Assembly: GCF_001999325.1 (NCBI RefSeq)
Contig: NZ_MVAR01000015.1
Location: forward strand, 77,466-141,465
Source of the DNA: Thioalkalivibrio versutus
GTDB taxonomy: Bacteria > Pseudomonadota > Gammaproteobacteria > Ectothiorhodospirales > Ectothiorhodospiraceae
DNA: 64,000 nucleotides
Direction of reading: 5' to 3'
In this document: positions 17,825 to 26,999 of the stretch, one piece after another
How positions within the stretch are numbered: the stretch's first letter is position 1
How the letters are laid out: every line of letters starts with the position of its first letter
Notes under the pieces: model-generated
What the model saw: the letters and a program-made list of their open reading frames with translations, nothing else
What the model was told of the DNA's origin: nothing
The model's database searches: none
Made by a program: the position numbers and the translations under genes

Positions 17825-19192
17825 GTGGCCGGCGTAGCCTGGGCCGAGCGCCTGGATGCCCGGCGCCGCCAGTTGACCGAGCTGGTCAATGACACGGATC
17901 TGTCGGCGTTGCCGCGCTGGAAGGCCGTTCCGCTCGGGATGGTACGCGGTGTCTTCGCGCTGGTGCGCGAGGTCTCCGAGGGGCAGCTGACGCTGCGCGC
18001 GATGAGCCTGGTGTTCACCACCCTGTTGTCGATGGTGCCGCTGCTGGCGCTGTCATTCTCGGTGCTCAAGGCCTTTGGTGCCCACAACGCGGTAGAGCCA
18101 TTCTTGCTGGGCGTGCTCGAGCCCCTGGGCGAGCAGGGGGTGGAGATTGCCCACAATGTGCTCGAGTTTGTCGACAATATGCGCGTGGGCGTGCTCGGCT
18201 TCGTGGGTCTGCTGTTCCTGGTCTACACGGTCATCGCACTGGTGCAGAAGATCGAGCTGGCCTTCAACGCCATCTGGCGGGTGGAGAACAACCGCAGCCT
18301 GGCCCAGCGCTTCTCCAACTACCTGTCGGTGATTCTGATCGGTCCGGTTCTGGTGGTCTCCGCACTGGGGGTGACCGCTACCGTGATGTCGTCGGCGGCG
18401 ATGCAGACGGTCGCCGGGATCGGGCCCGTCGGCATGCTGATCACCGAGATCTCGCGGCTGGTGCCCTATCTCCTGATCATCGCCGCCTTTGCCTTTATCT
18501 ATGTGTTTGTGCCGAACACCCGGGTGAAGGTGATCCCGGCGCTGCTCGGGGCCGTGGTGGCAGGGTTGCTGTGGCAGAGCGTTGGCTGGGTGTTCGCCAA
18601 CATGGTGGCGGGTTCGACCCGCTATGCGGCGATCTACTCCAGCTTCGCGATCATGATCATGCTGCTGATCTGGCTCTATCTCGCCTGGCTGATCCTGCTG
18701 ATCGGGGCGAACGTCGCCTTCTTCGTGCAGCACCCGGAATACATGAACGTGCGGGGTATCCGCCTGCGCTTGTCCGGCGCGGGGCGCGAGCGCATGGGCC
18801 TGCACCTGATGCAGCAGGTCGGACAGCGCTTCCATGACGGGCATCCGGCGCCGACGCTGGACGAGGTCGCCGCGGCGCTGGCCGTCCCGGGCAATGCCCT
18901 GGGAGGCTCCGCGCGCCGGCTGGAGGAGGCCGGGCTGTTGCTGAAGGCGGGCGAGGACGGGCAGCAGCTGGTCCCGGCGCGGGATCTCGACGCCATCCGT
19001 GTGGACGAGATCCTGGAGGCCCTGCGCGCGGACACCGACGACCGCGCGATCCGCCGCTTGCGTGGCAGTGCGGCGGTGGAGCGGACCCTGAAGGACGTCG
19101 ATGTGGCGCGGCGGGAGCGTCTGGATGGACGCACCCTGCGCGATCTATTGAACGAGGCTGCCGGCGATTCCGGGGCGGTGGAAACCGCCTGA
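17825..19192 (+). CDS. YihY/BrkB family inner-membrane protein
   Basis: A 455-residue protein with about six membrane helices between residues 45 and 305 and the family signatures AMSLVFTTLLSMVPLLALSF and YAAIYSSFAIMIMLLIWLYL. The C-terminal 140 residues are soluble and contain a winged-helix-like segment (TLDEVAAALAVPGNALGGSARRLEEAGLL, location about 345-373). The family was once misnamed RNase BN; its actual role is unsettled. GTG start with GGGAG seven bases upstream. Confidence 0.85.
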   Translation: MAGVAWAERLDARRRQLTELVNDTDLSALPRWKAVPLGMVRGVFALVREVSEGQLTLRAMSLVFTTLLSMVPLLALSFSVLKAFGAHNAVEPFLLGVLEPLGEQGVEIAHNVLEFVDNMRVGVLGFVGLLFLVYTVIALVQKIELAFNAIWRVENNRSLAQRFSNYLSVILIGPVLVVSALGVTATVMSSAAMQTVAGIGPVGMLITEISRLVPYLLIIAAFAFIYVFVPNTRVKVIPALLGAVVAGLLWQSVGWVFANMVAGSTRYAAIYSSFAIMIMLLIWLYLAWLILLIGANVAFFVQHPEYMNVRGIRLRLSGAGRERMGLHLMQQVGQRFHDGHPAPTLDEVAAALAVPGNALGGSARRLEEAGLLLKAGEDGQQLVPARDLDAIRVDEILEALRADTDDRAIRRLRGSAAVERTLKDVDVARRERLDGRTLRDLLNEAAGDSGAVETA

Positions 19193-19213
19193 CGGCTGGC
19201 CTGTAGGGCCGTC
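19191..19213. terminator. hairpin between convergent genes
   Basis: GACGGC (19191-19196) pairs with GCCGTC (19208-19213), enclosing the 3' ends of the YihY gene and the convergent SRPBCC gene. There is no T-run, so intrinsic termination is only a possibility. Confidence 0.25.
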
Positions 19214-19643
19214 AGGCGCGTGGCGCCTGGGCGTCCAGGCGCTGCTGGGCGCGGTCCATCAGCTGCTCCGATACGCGCTCCACCAGCGATTGGGCCACGC
19301 GTCGCACGGCGGCATCCAGGATCGGATTCAGCTTGTACTCCAGTTCGAAGTCCACCCGCGTATGGCCCTCGCCATCAGGGGTCAGCCGGTAACTGCCGCG
19401 ATTGTGAATCCCGCGGATGGAGCGCCAGGCGAAGTGTTCGGGGGCGATGGCGCTGCAGACTTCGACGTCGAAGCCCATGCGCATGCCGGCGGCGCGAATG
19501 GTCCAGCGGTAGCAGTCATCGCCCAGCCGCTCGATATGTTCCACGTGGTCGCACAGGTCCACGAAATTGGGGACGTGGCTCAGGAGCTCGAAGACCCGAT
19601 CCGGCTCGGCGCGCAGGGAGGTGGAGTGGCTGATCGTTCGCAT
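19212..19643 (-). CDS. SRPBCC (START-like) family protein, coenzyme Q-binding type
   Basis: A 143-residue helix-grip protein. It begins MRTISHSTSL and continues with the typical pattern RVFELLSHVPNFVDLCDHVEHIE, ending with a long C-terminal helix. The layout resembles polyketide cyclase/dehydrase and COQ10-like lipid-binding proteins. The ATG at 19643 starts the fold directly; an upstream extension to 19733 lacks family features. Ligand unknown. Confidence 0.8.
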   Translation of the reverse strand: MRTISHSTSLRAEPDRVFELLSHVPNFVDLCDHVEHIERLGDDCYRWTIRAAGMRMGFDVEVCSAIAPEHFAWRSIRGIHNRGSYRLTPDGEGHTRVDFELEYKLNPILDAAVRRVAQSLVERVSEQLMDRAQQRLDAQAPRA

Positions 19644-19800
19644 GGCGGATTCGTCTTCGATGGCGGCTCTTTGGACTAAGAGCCTGGCGCGGGTTCGGGG
19701 TTCCACGCAAGCGTGGGTCGGATCCGCTTCCACCGGCTTGTCGCATCCGGGGTGGGGGCCTACGATGTTTGCTTATGCTGGCGACCCCCGGATGCCCTTT

Positions 19801-20259
19801 ATGTCCACCGCGCAACAATGTCCCGAACTCGACTTCCTGCAACGATTCGAGGCCGGGTCCACCGGCATCCTATACTGGGAGCAGCTGGACCAACTGTGGG
19901 AGCGTCTGCGCGAGCGCGCGGACGCCGGATGGTACGTCTATGCGGTGGGCGACGATGTCCCGGATCAGCCGGTGCCGGAGGAGACCTTCCGGCGTTTCGT
20001 CGACGAAGTCGACGCCCTCTTGCGGCGTGATCACGACGAGGATTACTGCGGGATCGTGTACGTCGATGACCGCGAGCATCCGGAGTTCGTGAAGATCTTC
20101 GATCCCAACAACCTCGGCTCCAGCTGCGGCTCCTCCGGGCTCCGGGTCCTGCCGGGCTGGGTCGTGTCGCGGGTGCCGCCGGTGGATCTCGAGGTCGCGG
20201 TGCCCCCCACCGGCAGTCGCCGGCGCTGGTGGCAGCGGCTGTTCGGTGGTGCACAGTGA
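19801..20259 (+). CDS. hypothetical protein, 152 residues
   Basis: An acidic soluble protein with many Trp, Tyr and Asp residues, ending in an Arg/Trp-rich tail (SRRRWWQRLFGG). The pattern DYCGIVYVDDREHPEFVKIFDPNNLGSSCGSSG (location about 75-107) contains two Cys near a Gly/Ser loop. I do not recognise the family. The start is uncertain: ATG 19801 or ATG 19764. It is divergent from the SRPBCC gene across about 155 bases. Confidence 0.6.
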   Translation: MSTAQQCPELDFLQRFEAGSTGILYWEQLDQLWERLRERADAGWYVYAVGDDVPDQPVPEETFRRFVDEVDALLRRDHDEDYCGIVYVDDREHPEFVKIFDPNNLGSSCGSSGLRVLPGWVVSRVPPVDLEVAVPPTGSRRRWWQRLFGGAQ

Positions 20260-20313
20260 GACCCGGGGCCGGGTTCTTGGTGCAGTTCGTCCGGGCGCGG
20301 CTGGAAGCGTAGC

Positions 20314-21441
20314 GTGAGCGGGTCTGTCTGGCAGGGCCTGCGCGCTCAGTCCCGGTTGTTCATCGCCCTGGGCATTATGGTGCTCGTGGTGGTCTGGATC
20401 GTCTCCGGGATGCTCGGGCGCGAGACGGAGGAGGCGCCGCGGGCAAGCGATCCCCAGCCCATGGCGGTGGCGGTAACGGAGCTCACGGCCGAGCCGGTAG
20501 AGCGTTTGCTGGTGCTGCAAGGGCGGGTGGAACCGGATCTGCGAGTAATGGTGCGGGCGGAGACCGAAGGCCAGGTCGCGGAATGGGCCGTGGCCCGCGG
20601 GGCGCGGGTGGATGTGGGGGATGAACTCGCGAACCTGCGCATGGATGATCGCGAGGCGCGGCGGCGGCAGGCGATTGCCCGGTTGCGCGGGGCGGAGAGC
20701 GAATACGAGGCGGCCCAGCGCCTGCACGACCAGGGCCATGTCTCGCGTACCCAACTGGAGGCCCGCGAGGCGGAGCGCGAGGCCGCACGGGCCGAGCTCG
20801 AGGCGATCGAGCTGGACATCCGCAACACGCGGATCGTCGCACCCGTCGCGGGCATCGTGAATCAGCGCCTGGCGGATCGCGGCGACTTCGTCAGTCGCGG
20901 CGACCCGGTGGCGGAGGTGGTCGACAACGACCCGCTCCTGGCGGTGGTGCATGTCCCCCAGCACCAGATCGGGCGGGTCGAGCCGGGCCAGCCGGCGCGG
21001 ATCCGTTTCCTTGATCGACGGCGTGCCGAGGGCGAGGTGCGGTTCGTTTCGCGCGTGGCCGAATCGGGCACGCAGACCTTTCGCGTCGAGATTGCCGTGC
21101 CGAACCCGGACGAGGCACTGCCGTCGGGTATCAGTGCCGGCGTCGAGATCCCGACCGCCGTGGTGCAGGCGCACAAGCTGTCCCCGGCCTGGATGGGGCT
21201 GGATGACGCCGGGCGTGTGGGCGTGAAGACGGTCGACGCGGCGGATCGGGTGGTGTTCCACGCCGTGGAGGTGATCCGGGCCGCGGCCGATGGCGTTTGG
21301 GTGACCGGCCTGCCCGAACAGGCACGGGTGATCACCATCGGCCACGGTTTCGTAACGGATGGCGAGCCGGTGCGCCCGCAAGCGGCGCAGGTGGACCCCG
21401 GGGCGTCGGTGCCGGAATCGGTGGACGGGGCGGCGCCGTGA
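20314..21441 (+). CDS. RND efflux periplasmic adaptor (membrane fusion protein)
   Basis: A 375-residue adaptor anchored by an N-terminal helix (residues 10-30). It has lipoyl half-motifs around GRVEPDLRVMVRAETEGQV, a helical hairpin about residues 105-165, the second lipoyl half (IRNTRIVAPVAGIV), then beta-barrel and membrane-proximal domains. It links the downstream RND pump to an outer-membrane channel not present here. GTG start; its TGA overlaps the pump's GTG. Confidence 0.9.
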   Translation: MSGSVWQGLRAQSRLFIALGIMVLVVVWIVSGMLGRETEEAPRASDPQPMAVAVTELTAEPVERLLVLQGRVEPDLRVMVRAETEGQVAEWAVARGARVDVGDELANLRMDDREARRRQAIARLRGAESEYEAAQRLHDQGHVSRTQLEAREAEREAARAELEAIELDIRNTRIVAPVAGIVNQRLADRGDFVSRGDPVAEVVDNDPLLAVVHVPQHQIGRVEPGQPARIRFLDRRRAEGEVRFVSRVAESGTQTFRVEIAVPNPDEALPSGISAGVEIPTAVVQAHKLSPAWMGLDDAGRVGVKTVDAADRVVFHAVEVIRAAADGVWVTGLPEQARVITIGHGFVTDGEPVRPQAAQVDPGASVPESVDGAAP

Positions 21442-24400
21442 GGTCCCTGATCGCCTGGGCGGTGGCACATGCCCGGACGGTACTGCTTTTTCTTCTGTTG
21501 ATCCTGGTGCTGGGGGCGACCGCCTACCACATCGTGCCCAAGGAGGCGGCACCGGAGATCGATGTCCCGATCTTCTTTGTCTCGGTGCCGTATCCCGGGG
21601 TCAGCCCGGAAGACGCCGAGCGCTTGATGCTGCGGCCGCTGGAGCGCGAGCTGCAGGCACTGCCCGGGGTGGACGAGATGCAGTCCTGGGCGGGCGAGGG
21701 CTTTGCCCTGGTGCGTCTGGACTTCGAGCCGGGCTGGGACAATCGCCAGGCGTTGTCGGACCTGCGCGAGGAGGTCGACCAGGTGCGCCCCGAGCTGCCG
21801 GCGGGTGCGGAGGAGCCGAGCGTCTCCGAGGTCGATCTGTCGCTGTTTCCGGTGCTGACGCTGAATCTCTCCGGGCCGCTGGACGAGCGGGCGCTGGTGC
21901 GCCTGGCGCGCGAGCTGCGCGACCGGGTCGAGGCGATCCCCGGGGTGCTGGAGGCGGATGTCGGCGGGGATCGCGAGGAGCAGATGGAGGTCCTGGTCGA
22001 TCCGCTGGTGCTGGAGACCTATGAACTGTCCTTCAGCGAACTGACCCGCGCGATCGAGCGCAACAACCGGCTGGTGGCGGCCGGCGCGCTGGACACCGGG
22101 GCCGGACGTATTCCGCTGCGCGTGCCGGGCACCATTGATGATGTCGACGACGTGCTGGACACCGCGATCCGCGTGGAGGGCGATGCGGTGGTGCGGGTGC
22201 GCGATGTCGCGGAGGTGCGTCAGACCTACCGCGACCCCGAGGGTTTCACCCGCATCGATGGTCAGCCTTCGGTTTCGCTGGAGATCCGCAAGGCCTCGGA
22301 GGCTAATATCCTCGAGGTCGTGGCCGCTGCCCGGGCGACCATTGAGGCCGCCCGGGCCGACTGGCCGGAAGCGGTGGAGGTGACCTACCTGCAGGACATG
22401 GCGCGGGATGTAGGCGACCTGCTGGGGGACCTGGAGAACAGCGTGATAACCGCGATGCTGATCGTGGCGCTGGTGATCCTGGCGATGATGGGGGCGCGGG
22501 CGGCGCTGCTGGTGGGAATGGCGATTCCCGGGGCCTTCCTCGGCGGCATCCTGGTGATCTACCTGATGGGTTTCACACTGAACGTGGTGGTGCTGTTCGG
22601 CCTGATCCTGGTCGTGGGCATGCTGGTGGACGGTGCCGTGGTGGTCGTGGAGCTGGCGGATCGCTATGTGGCCGAGGGCATGGCGCGGGCGGATGCATTC
22701 CGCGCGGCCGCCCAGCGCATGGCCTGGCCCATCACAACGGCCATTGGGACCACGCTGGCGGTGTTCGCGCCCATGCTGCTGTGGCCCGGCATGGTCGGCG
22801 AGTTCATCGTCTACCTGCCGGCCACCGTGATCGTGACCCTGATCGCCTCGCTGGCGATGGCACTGGTCTTTATCCCGGCGCTGGGTGCCGTGATCGGGCA
22901 GAGCCGGCCGATCAACGCCGCGCAGACGCGCTACGTGCGCGCGGCGGAGGAGGGACGCTACGACGAACTGCAGGGGATTACGCGCGCCTATATCCACCTG
23001 CTGCAATCCCTAGTGCGGCATCCCGGCTGGACGCTGGCGGGGACGGTCGCGGTGGTCGTGGTGGCCTACGCGCTGTATGCCACGCAGGGCCGGGGCGTGG
23101 AGTTCTTCCCGCAGGTCGAGCCTGACTTCGTGCAGGTCCAGGTGCAGGCACGCGGCGATCTCTCGGTATGGGAGGCGGATGCCCTGGTCCGCCAGGTGGA
23201 GGGCACTCTGCACGGCGTACCCGAGATCCGCCACGTCTACGCGCGCACCATCGGGACCCAGCTAGGTCGTCTGCAGGGCGACTATGCCGAGGACGTGATC
23301 GGGGTCATTCAGCTGGAGCTGATTGGCTGGCGGCAGCGGCCACCGGCTTCGGCCATCATCGAAGACCTGCGCCGTCGGACCGCGGACCTGCCGGGGATTC
23401 GCCTGCAGTTCAGGGCCCAGGAACGTGGACCGAGCGAGGGTCGCCCGATCGTGGTCGAGGCCGCCAGTGCCGATCCCGACCGGATCCCACCCGTGATCCG
23501 GCAGCTGCGCGCCGAGGTGGACGCCCTCGGCGGGTTCGTGGACGTGACCGACGACCTGCCCCTGCCCGGGGTGGAGCTGGAGGTGCGCTTTGACCGTGAA
23601 CAGGCGGCTCGCTTCGGGGTTGATGTCCCGCTGCTGGGCGAGGGCGTGCAACTGGTCACCAGCGGGATCTTGCTGGGAACCTACCGTCCGGACTACAGCG
23701 ACGAGGAGGTTGATATCCGCTTGCGCTTGCCGGCCGCGCAGCGCCATCTTCAGCAGCTGGCGGGCCTGAACCTGCCGGGGGCCACCGGGCTGGTGCCGCT
23801 GGCCCATTTCGCCGAGTTGGTGCCGGTGCCGGCGACCGGCCTGATCAAGCGCCGCGATGGCCATCGTGCGTACACCCTGGAGGCGGATGCGGCCCCCGGC
23901 TATCTGGTAGACGAGCGCCAGCGTGCGCTCGAAGGCCGGATGGCCGACATGGAGCTGGACGCCGAGGTGCAGCTGCGCTTTCGCGGTCAGGCCGAGGAGC
24001 AGGCCGAGGCCACGAACTTCCTGCTGGGGGCGTTCGGACTGTCGCTGTTCCTGATGCTCGCGATGATGGTGACCCAGTTCAATCGCTTCTCCCAGGCCTT
24101 TCTGGTGCTCTCGGCCATCGTGTTTTCCACCGCCGGGGTGCTGCTGGCGTTGCTGCTGCGCGGGGAGCCCTTCGGCATCGTGATGAGCGGGATCGGTGTG
24201 CTGGCGCTGGCGGGGATCGTGGTGAACAACAACATCGTGCTGATCGATACCTACAACGAGCAGCGCAGGCTTGGGCTGGATGCGATGGAGGCGGCCCTGC
24301 GCGCGGCCGCGCAGCGGATGCGGCCGGTGCTGTTGACGGCGATCACGACCATCCTCGGCCTGTTGCCGATGGTGCTGGCGTGGACGGTGGACTTTTCCGG

Positions 24401-24605
24401 CAGGGACTTCTACGTCGGCGCGCCGGTCACAGGGTTCTGGGTCCAGCTGGCGACGGCCATCGCCGGAGGGCTGTTGTTTGCGACTCCGCTGACCCTGCTG
24501 TTCACGCCCGCCATGCTGGTATTGCTGGACCGGTGGGGTCTGGACCGACGGCCGGTATCGGTGGGCGGGTCGGGTTCCGCGGTCAGCGGCTCGCCAGGCG
24601 CTTGA
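21438..24605 (+). CDS. RND family efflux permease
   Basis: A 1055-residue inner-membrane pump with a twelve-helix RND layout and two large periplasmic domains. Landmarks are LPGVDEMQSWAGEGFALVRL, the helix-four motif GMLVDGAVVVVE and the helix-eleven segment IVVNNNIVLIDTYNEQR. AcrB-type drug pumps carry two adjacent Asp in helix four; here the second is Gly (VDG), so proton relay relies on one. It may export drugs, solvents or lipophilic toxins. It starts at a GTG overlapping the adaptor stop; its last 23 bases overlap the convergent DUF1841 gene. Confidence 0.92.
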   Translation: MRSLIAWAVAHARTVLLFLLLILVLGATAYHIVPKEAAPEIDVPIFFVSVPYPGVSPEDAERLMLRPLERELQALPGVDEMQSWAGEGFALVRLDFEPGWDNRQALSDLREEVDQVRPELPAGAEEPSVSEVDLSLFPVLTLNLSGPLDERALVRLARELRDRVEAIPGVLEADVGGDREEQMEVLVDPLVLETYELSFSELTRAIERNNRLVAAGALDTGAGRIPLRVPGTIDDVDDVLDTAIRVEGDAVVRVRDVAEVRQTYRDPEGFTRIDGQPSVSLEIRKASEANILEVVAAARATIEAARADWPEAVEVTYLQDMARDVGDLLGDLENSVITAMLIVALVILAMMGARAALLVGMAIPGAFLGGILVIYLMGFTLNVVVLFGLILVVGMLVDGAVVVVELADRYVAEGMARADAFRAAAQRMAWPITTAIGTTLAVFAPMLLWPGMVGEFIVYLPATVIVTLIASLAMALVFIPALGAVIGQSRPINAAQTRYVRAAEEGRYDELQGITRAYIHLLQSLVRHPGWTLAGTVAVVVVAYALYATQGRGVEFFPQVEPDFVQVQVQARGDLSVWEADALVRQVEGTLHGVPEIRHVYARTIGTQLGRLQGDYAEDVIGVIQLELIGWRQRPPASAIIEDLRRRTADLPGIRLQFRAQERGPSEGRPIVVEAASADPDRIPPVIRQLRAEVDALGGFVDVTDDLPLPGVELEVRFDREQAARFGVDVPLLGEGVQLVTSGILLGTYRPDYSDEEVDIRLRLPAAQRHLQQLAGLNLPGATGLVPLAHFAELVPVPATGLIKRRDGHRAYTLEADAAPGYLVDERQRALEGRMADMELDAEVQLRFRGQAEEQAEATNFLLGAFGLSLFLMLAMMVTQFNRFSQAFLVLSAIVFSTAGVLLALLLRGEPFGIVMSGIGVLALAGIVVNNNIVLIDTYNEQRRLGLDAMEAALRAAAQRMRPVLLTAITTILGLLPMVLAWTVDFSGRDFYVGAPVTGFWVQLATAIAGGLLFATPLTLLFTPAMLVLLDRWGLDRRPVSVGGSGSAVSGSPGA

Positions 24606-25008
24606 TGCACTCGAGGTAGGCATTCTCGTCCGGCGCGGCGTTGCTGCGCTGGGCTTCCCACAGGACCTGGCCCAGGCACTCCATCATCCGGTGCTCGGCA
24701 TCCATGACGCCAAAGCGGGCGCAAAGCCCCTGGTGCAGCTGGCGGGTCCCGGCCGGGCGGTCGGTGCGCGCCTGGTCGCGCAGGCTCAGGTGCATGGCCA
24801 TGTGCAGGAACGGGTTGGAGGTGCCGAGCTCCGGCGGGAACTCGCCGGTCAGCGCGGTCTCGCGGTCCTTCAGGTAGTCGTGGTACTCGGGGTGGTCCGA
24901 GATCACGTCCACCAGTTGCTGTTCCAGATCAGACAGGGCCTCGCCGGCCTGGGCCTTTTGCCAGGCGTCGACGAACTGGGTGCGGATCTGGTCGCGGTTG
25001 CCGTACAT
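24583..25008 (-). CDS. DUF1841 family protein
   Basis: A 141-residue cytoplasmic protein matching DUF1841: SNPFLHMAMHLSLRDQARTDRP in the middle and a MMECLGQVLWEAQR segment near the C-terminus. These proteins are conserved in gammaproteobacteria without known function. It lies downstream of nth on the same strand with a 27-base gap and probably shares its transcript. Its 3' end overlaps the RND pump's 3' end. Confidence 0.85.
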   Translation of the reverse strand: MYGNRDQIRTQFVDAWQKAQAGEALSDLEQQLVDVISDHPEYHDYLKDRETALTGEFPPELGTSNPFLHMAMHLSLRDQARTDRPAGTRQLHQGLCARFGVMDAEHRMMECLGQVLWEAQRSNAAPDENAYLECIKRLASR

Positions 25009-25035
25009 GGGGTGTCCTCGGGGTATTGGTGGTGG

Positions 25036-25686
25036 TCAGGCGCCACGGGTCGGGGGCGGCGTCTTCGCCTTGTATTCGCACAGATCCTCGATCGGGCAGC
25101 GCCAGCACTCCGGCTTGCGCGCCTTGCAGACGTAGCGCCCGTGCAGGATCAGCCAGTGGTGGGCGTCCTGCAAGTAGGCCTTCGGGGTCAGGCGCATCAG
25201 GCGCTTTTCCACCTCCAGCACGGTCTTGCCCGGGGCCAGGCCGGTGCGGTTGGCGACCCGGAAGATGTGGGTGTCCACCGCGATGGTGGGGACGCCGAAG
25301 GCGGTGTTGAGGATCACGTTCGCGGTCTTGCGACCAACCCCCGGTAGGGCTTCCAGCGATTCGCGATCACGCGGGACCTCGCCCCCGTGGCGCTCCACCA
25401 GCAGGCGGCAGGTCTTCATCACGTTCTCGGCCTTGGCGTTGTACAGGCCGATGGTCTTGATGTGTTCCTTGAGACCGTCCAGGCCCAGCTCGAGGATGGC
25501 CTCGGGGGTGTTCGCCACCGGGTAGAGACGGCGGGTGGCCTTGTTGACGCCGACATCCGTGGCCTGGGCCGACAGGATGACCGCGATCAAGAGTTCAAAG
25601 GGGGTGTCGTAGTCGAGCTCGGTCGTCGGCTCGGGGTTCGCCGCCTTCAGGCGTTCGAAGATGGCTTCTCGCTTCGCGGCGTTCAT
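25036..25686 (-). CDS. nth: endonuclease III
   Basis: A 216-residue DNA glycosylase/AP lyase that removes oxidised pyrimidines. The helix-hairpin-helix LPGVGRKTANVI carries catalytic Lys120, and Asp138 follows in VDTH. The C-terminal iron-sulfur motif CKARKPECWRCPIEDLC shows the C-x6-C-x2-C-x5-C spacing of the [4Fe-4S] cluster. It follows the rnf genes, the usual gammaproteobacterial order, but one extra gene and a terminator intervene. Confidence 0.95.
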   Translation of the reverse strand: MNAAKREAIFERLKAANPEPTTELDYDTPFELLIAVILSAQATDVGVNKATRRLYPVANTPEAILELGLDGLKEHIKTIGLYNAKAENVMKTCRLLVERHGGEVPRDRESLEALPGVGRKTANVILNTAFGVPTIAVDTHIFRVANRTGLAPGKTVLEVEKRLMRLTPKAYLQDAHHWLILHGRYVCKARKPECWRCPIEDLCEYKAKTPPPTRGA

Positions 25687-25700
25687 GGATGCGGGGGCTC

Positions 25701-25731
25701 CAAACAAACCGGCCCCGCTTCGCGGGGCCGG
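25701..25731 (-). terminator. intrinsic terminator between the unrecognised gene and nth
   Basis: Minus-strand stem CCGGCCCCGC/GCGGGGCCGG (25722-25731 with 25709-25718), 3-base loop, then TTTGTTTG. It ends transcripts of the upstream gene (25753-26190) just before nth, so nth likely needs its own promoter or readthrough. Confidence 0.75.
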
Positions 25732-25752
25732 CAACTCGCGTAGTGGCGTTGC

Positions 25753-26190
25753 TCAGACGTGGCGGAAATGGCCAATATCCGGCGCGGCGTCGCGCGGGTT
25801 GGACTCGGCTTCCTTCTCCAGGTCCTTGATCAGCTTGGCGTGCTTCTCTTCGATGTCGTGCATCGCCTTTTCGTCCATCTTCGGGAAGATGACGTCACGG
25901 ATGAACGAACCCAGCTCGTCCAGGCAGCTCGGCCAGTACTTGTCGTTCAAGTGGAACGCATGGTGGGCATGGGTGCCCATCGGGTAGCTGTCGAACTTGC
26001 GGATCATGGTGTAGGACAGGTCGCTGTCCTTCTCGACAAAGTCCTTGGCGAAGTCGTACCACCACTTGTAGTACTTCTCCTGGAGCTCGTCGTTGAACCC
26101 GTGGTTCTCGAAAAAGGCGGCGATCGTGCCGCGCGGGGCGAGGCCGTAGCGCGTGCCGCGCTTGCCAGCAAACGGGAAGTGTCCAGCCAT
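25753..26190 (-). CDS. unrecognised 145-residue protein between rnfE and nth
   Basis: A soluble, aromatic and charged protein without signal peptide. Residues 30-60 are Lys/Tyr/Trp-rich (EKYYKWWYDFAKDF), and a His cluster, MGTHAHHAFH, lies at about residues 71-80. The C-terminus is a charged helix. It has a strong GGAGA ribosome site and its own terminator, suggesting an independently expressed, abundant protein. I do not recognise the family and propose no function. Its place inside the otherwise standard rnf-nth block is unusual. Confidence 0.75.
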   Translation of the reverse strand: MAGHFPFAGKRGTRYGLAPRGTIAAFFENHGFNDELQEKYYKWWYDFAKDFVEKDSDLSYTMIRKFDSYPMGTHAHHAFHLNDKYWPSCLDELGSFIRDVIFPKMDEKAMHDIEEKHAKLIKDLEKEAESNPRDAAPDIGHFRHV

Positions 26191-26297
26191 GCCAATCTCC
26201 TGGGACGTTTGAATGTCCGGGGCGGTGGCCCCGGTAGAACGGATTCGTGGCGCCGGAAGTTTACCGGCTGACAGCCAGGAATCAAGGCCGGAGCCGA

Positions 26298-26999
26298 TCA
26301 GGCGTTGTCGGGGCTCGCCTCGGTTGCGGTCGCGGTCTCGTCGCCGGTGGGGCTCGGTTCCGCTTCGAACTGGCTGTCGATCCAGTTCTTGGCGGCGATC
26401 AGCAGGCCCATGGCCATGAAGGCGCCGGGGGGCAGCAGGGCCAGCAGGAAGCCGTGCTCGGACGGGTAGAGCTGCAGGGTCATGCCGTGGCCCCAGTCGC
26501 CGAACAGCAGGTGGGCGTTGGCCATCAGGGTGCCCTGGCCGAGCACCTCGCGCAGGGCACCCAGGGCAATCAGCACGCCGGTGAAGCCCAGTCCCATCAT
26601 CAGCCCGTCCAGCGCGGCGCGCGGAACCGAGTTGCGCGAGGCGAAGGCCTCGGCGCGGCCGATGATGGCGCAGTTGGTCACGATCAGCGGGATGAAGATG
26701 CCGAGGATCAGGTACAGCCCGTGAAACCAGGCGTTCATCGCCAGTTCGATGGCGGTGACGATGGAGGCGATGATCAGCACGTACACCGGGATGCGGATCT
26801 CCGGGCGCGCATGGTCACGGATCAGCGAGACCAGCACGTTCGACAGCAGCAGGGTCAGGGTGGTCGCGATGCCGAGGCCAATCGCGTTGACCATGGTGCC
26901 GGAGATCGCCAGCAGCGGGCACAGTCCCAGCAGCTGCACCAGCCCGGGGTTGTTGTGCCACAGGCCGTCGCGAATGATGTCGGTCAGGGTCGGGTTCAT
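26298..26999 (-). CDS. rnfE: Rnf complex subunit E
   Basis: A 233-residue membrane protein with six helices, paired with RnfA. It shows [16 protein letters not shown] near the N-terminus, with a Cys that ligates the membrane iron-sulfur cluster shared with RnfA, and [18 protein letters not shown] with the second Cys. Rnf couples ferredoxin/NAD electron transfer to Na+ or H+ movement. It starts four bases inside rnfG. The C-terminal 30 residues are Glu/Thr/Ala-rich. Confidence 0.93.
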   Translation of the reverse strand: MNPTLTDIIRDGLWHNNPGLVQLLGLCPLLAISGTMVNAIGLGIATTLTLLLSNVLVSLIRDHARPEIRIPVYVLIIASIVTAIELAMNAWFHGLYLILGIFIPLIVTNCAIIGRAEAFASRNSVPRAALDGLMMGLGFTGVLIALGALREVLGQGTLMANAHLLFGDWGHGMTLQLYPSEHGFLLALLPPGAFMAMGLLIAAKNWIDSQFEAEPSPTGDETATATEASPDNA

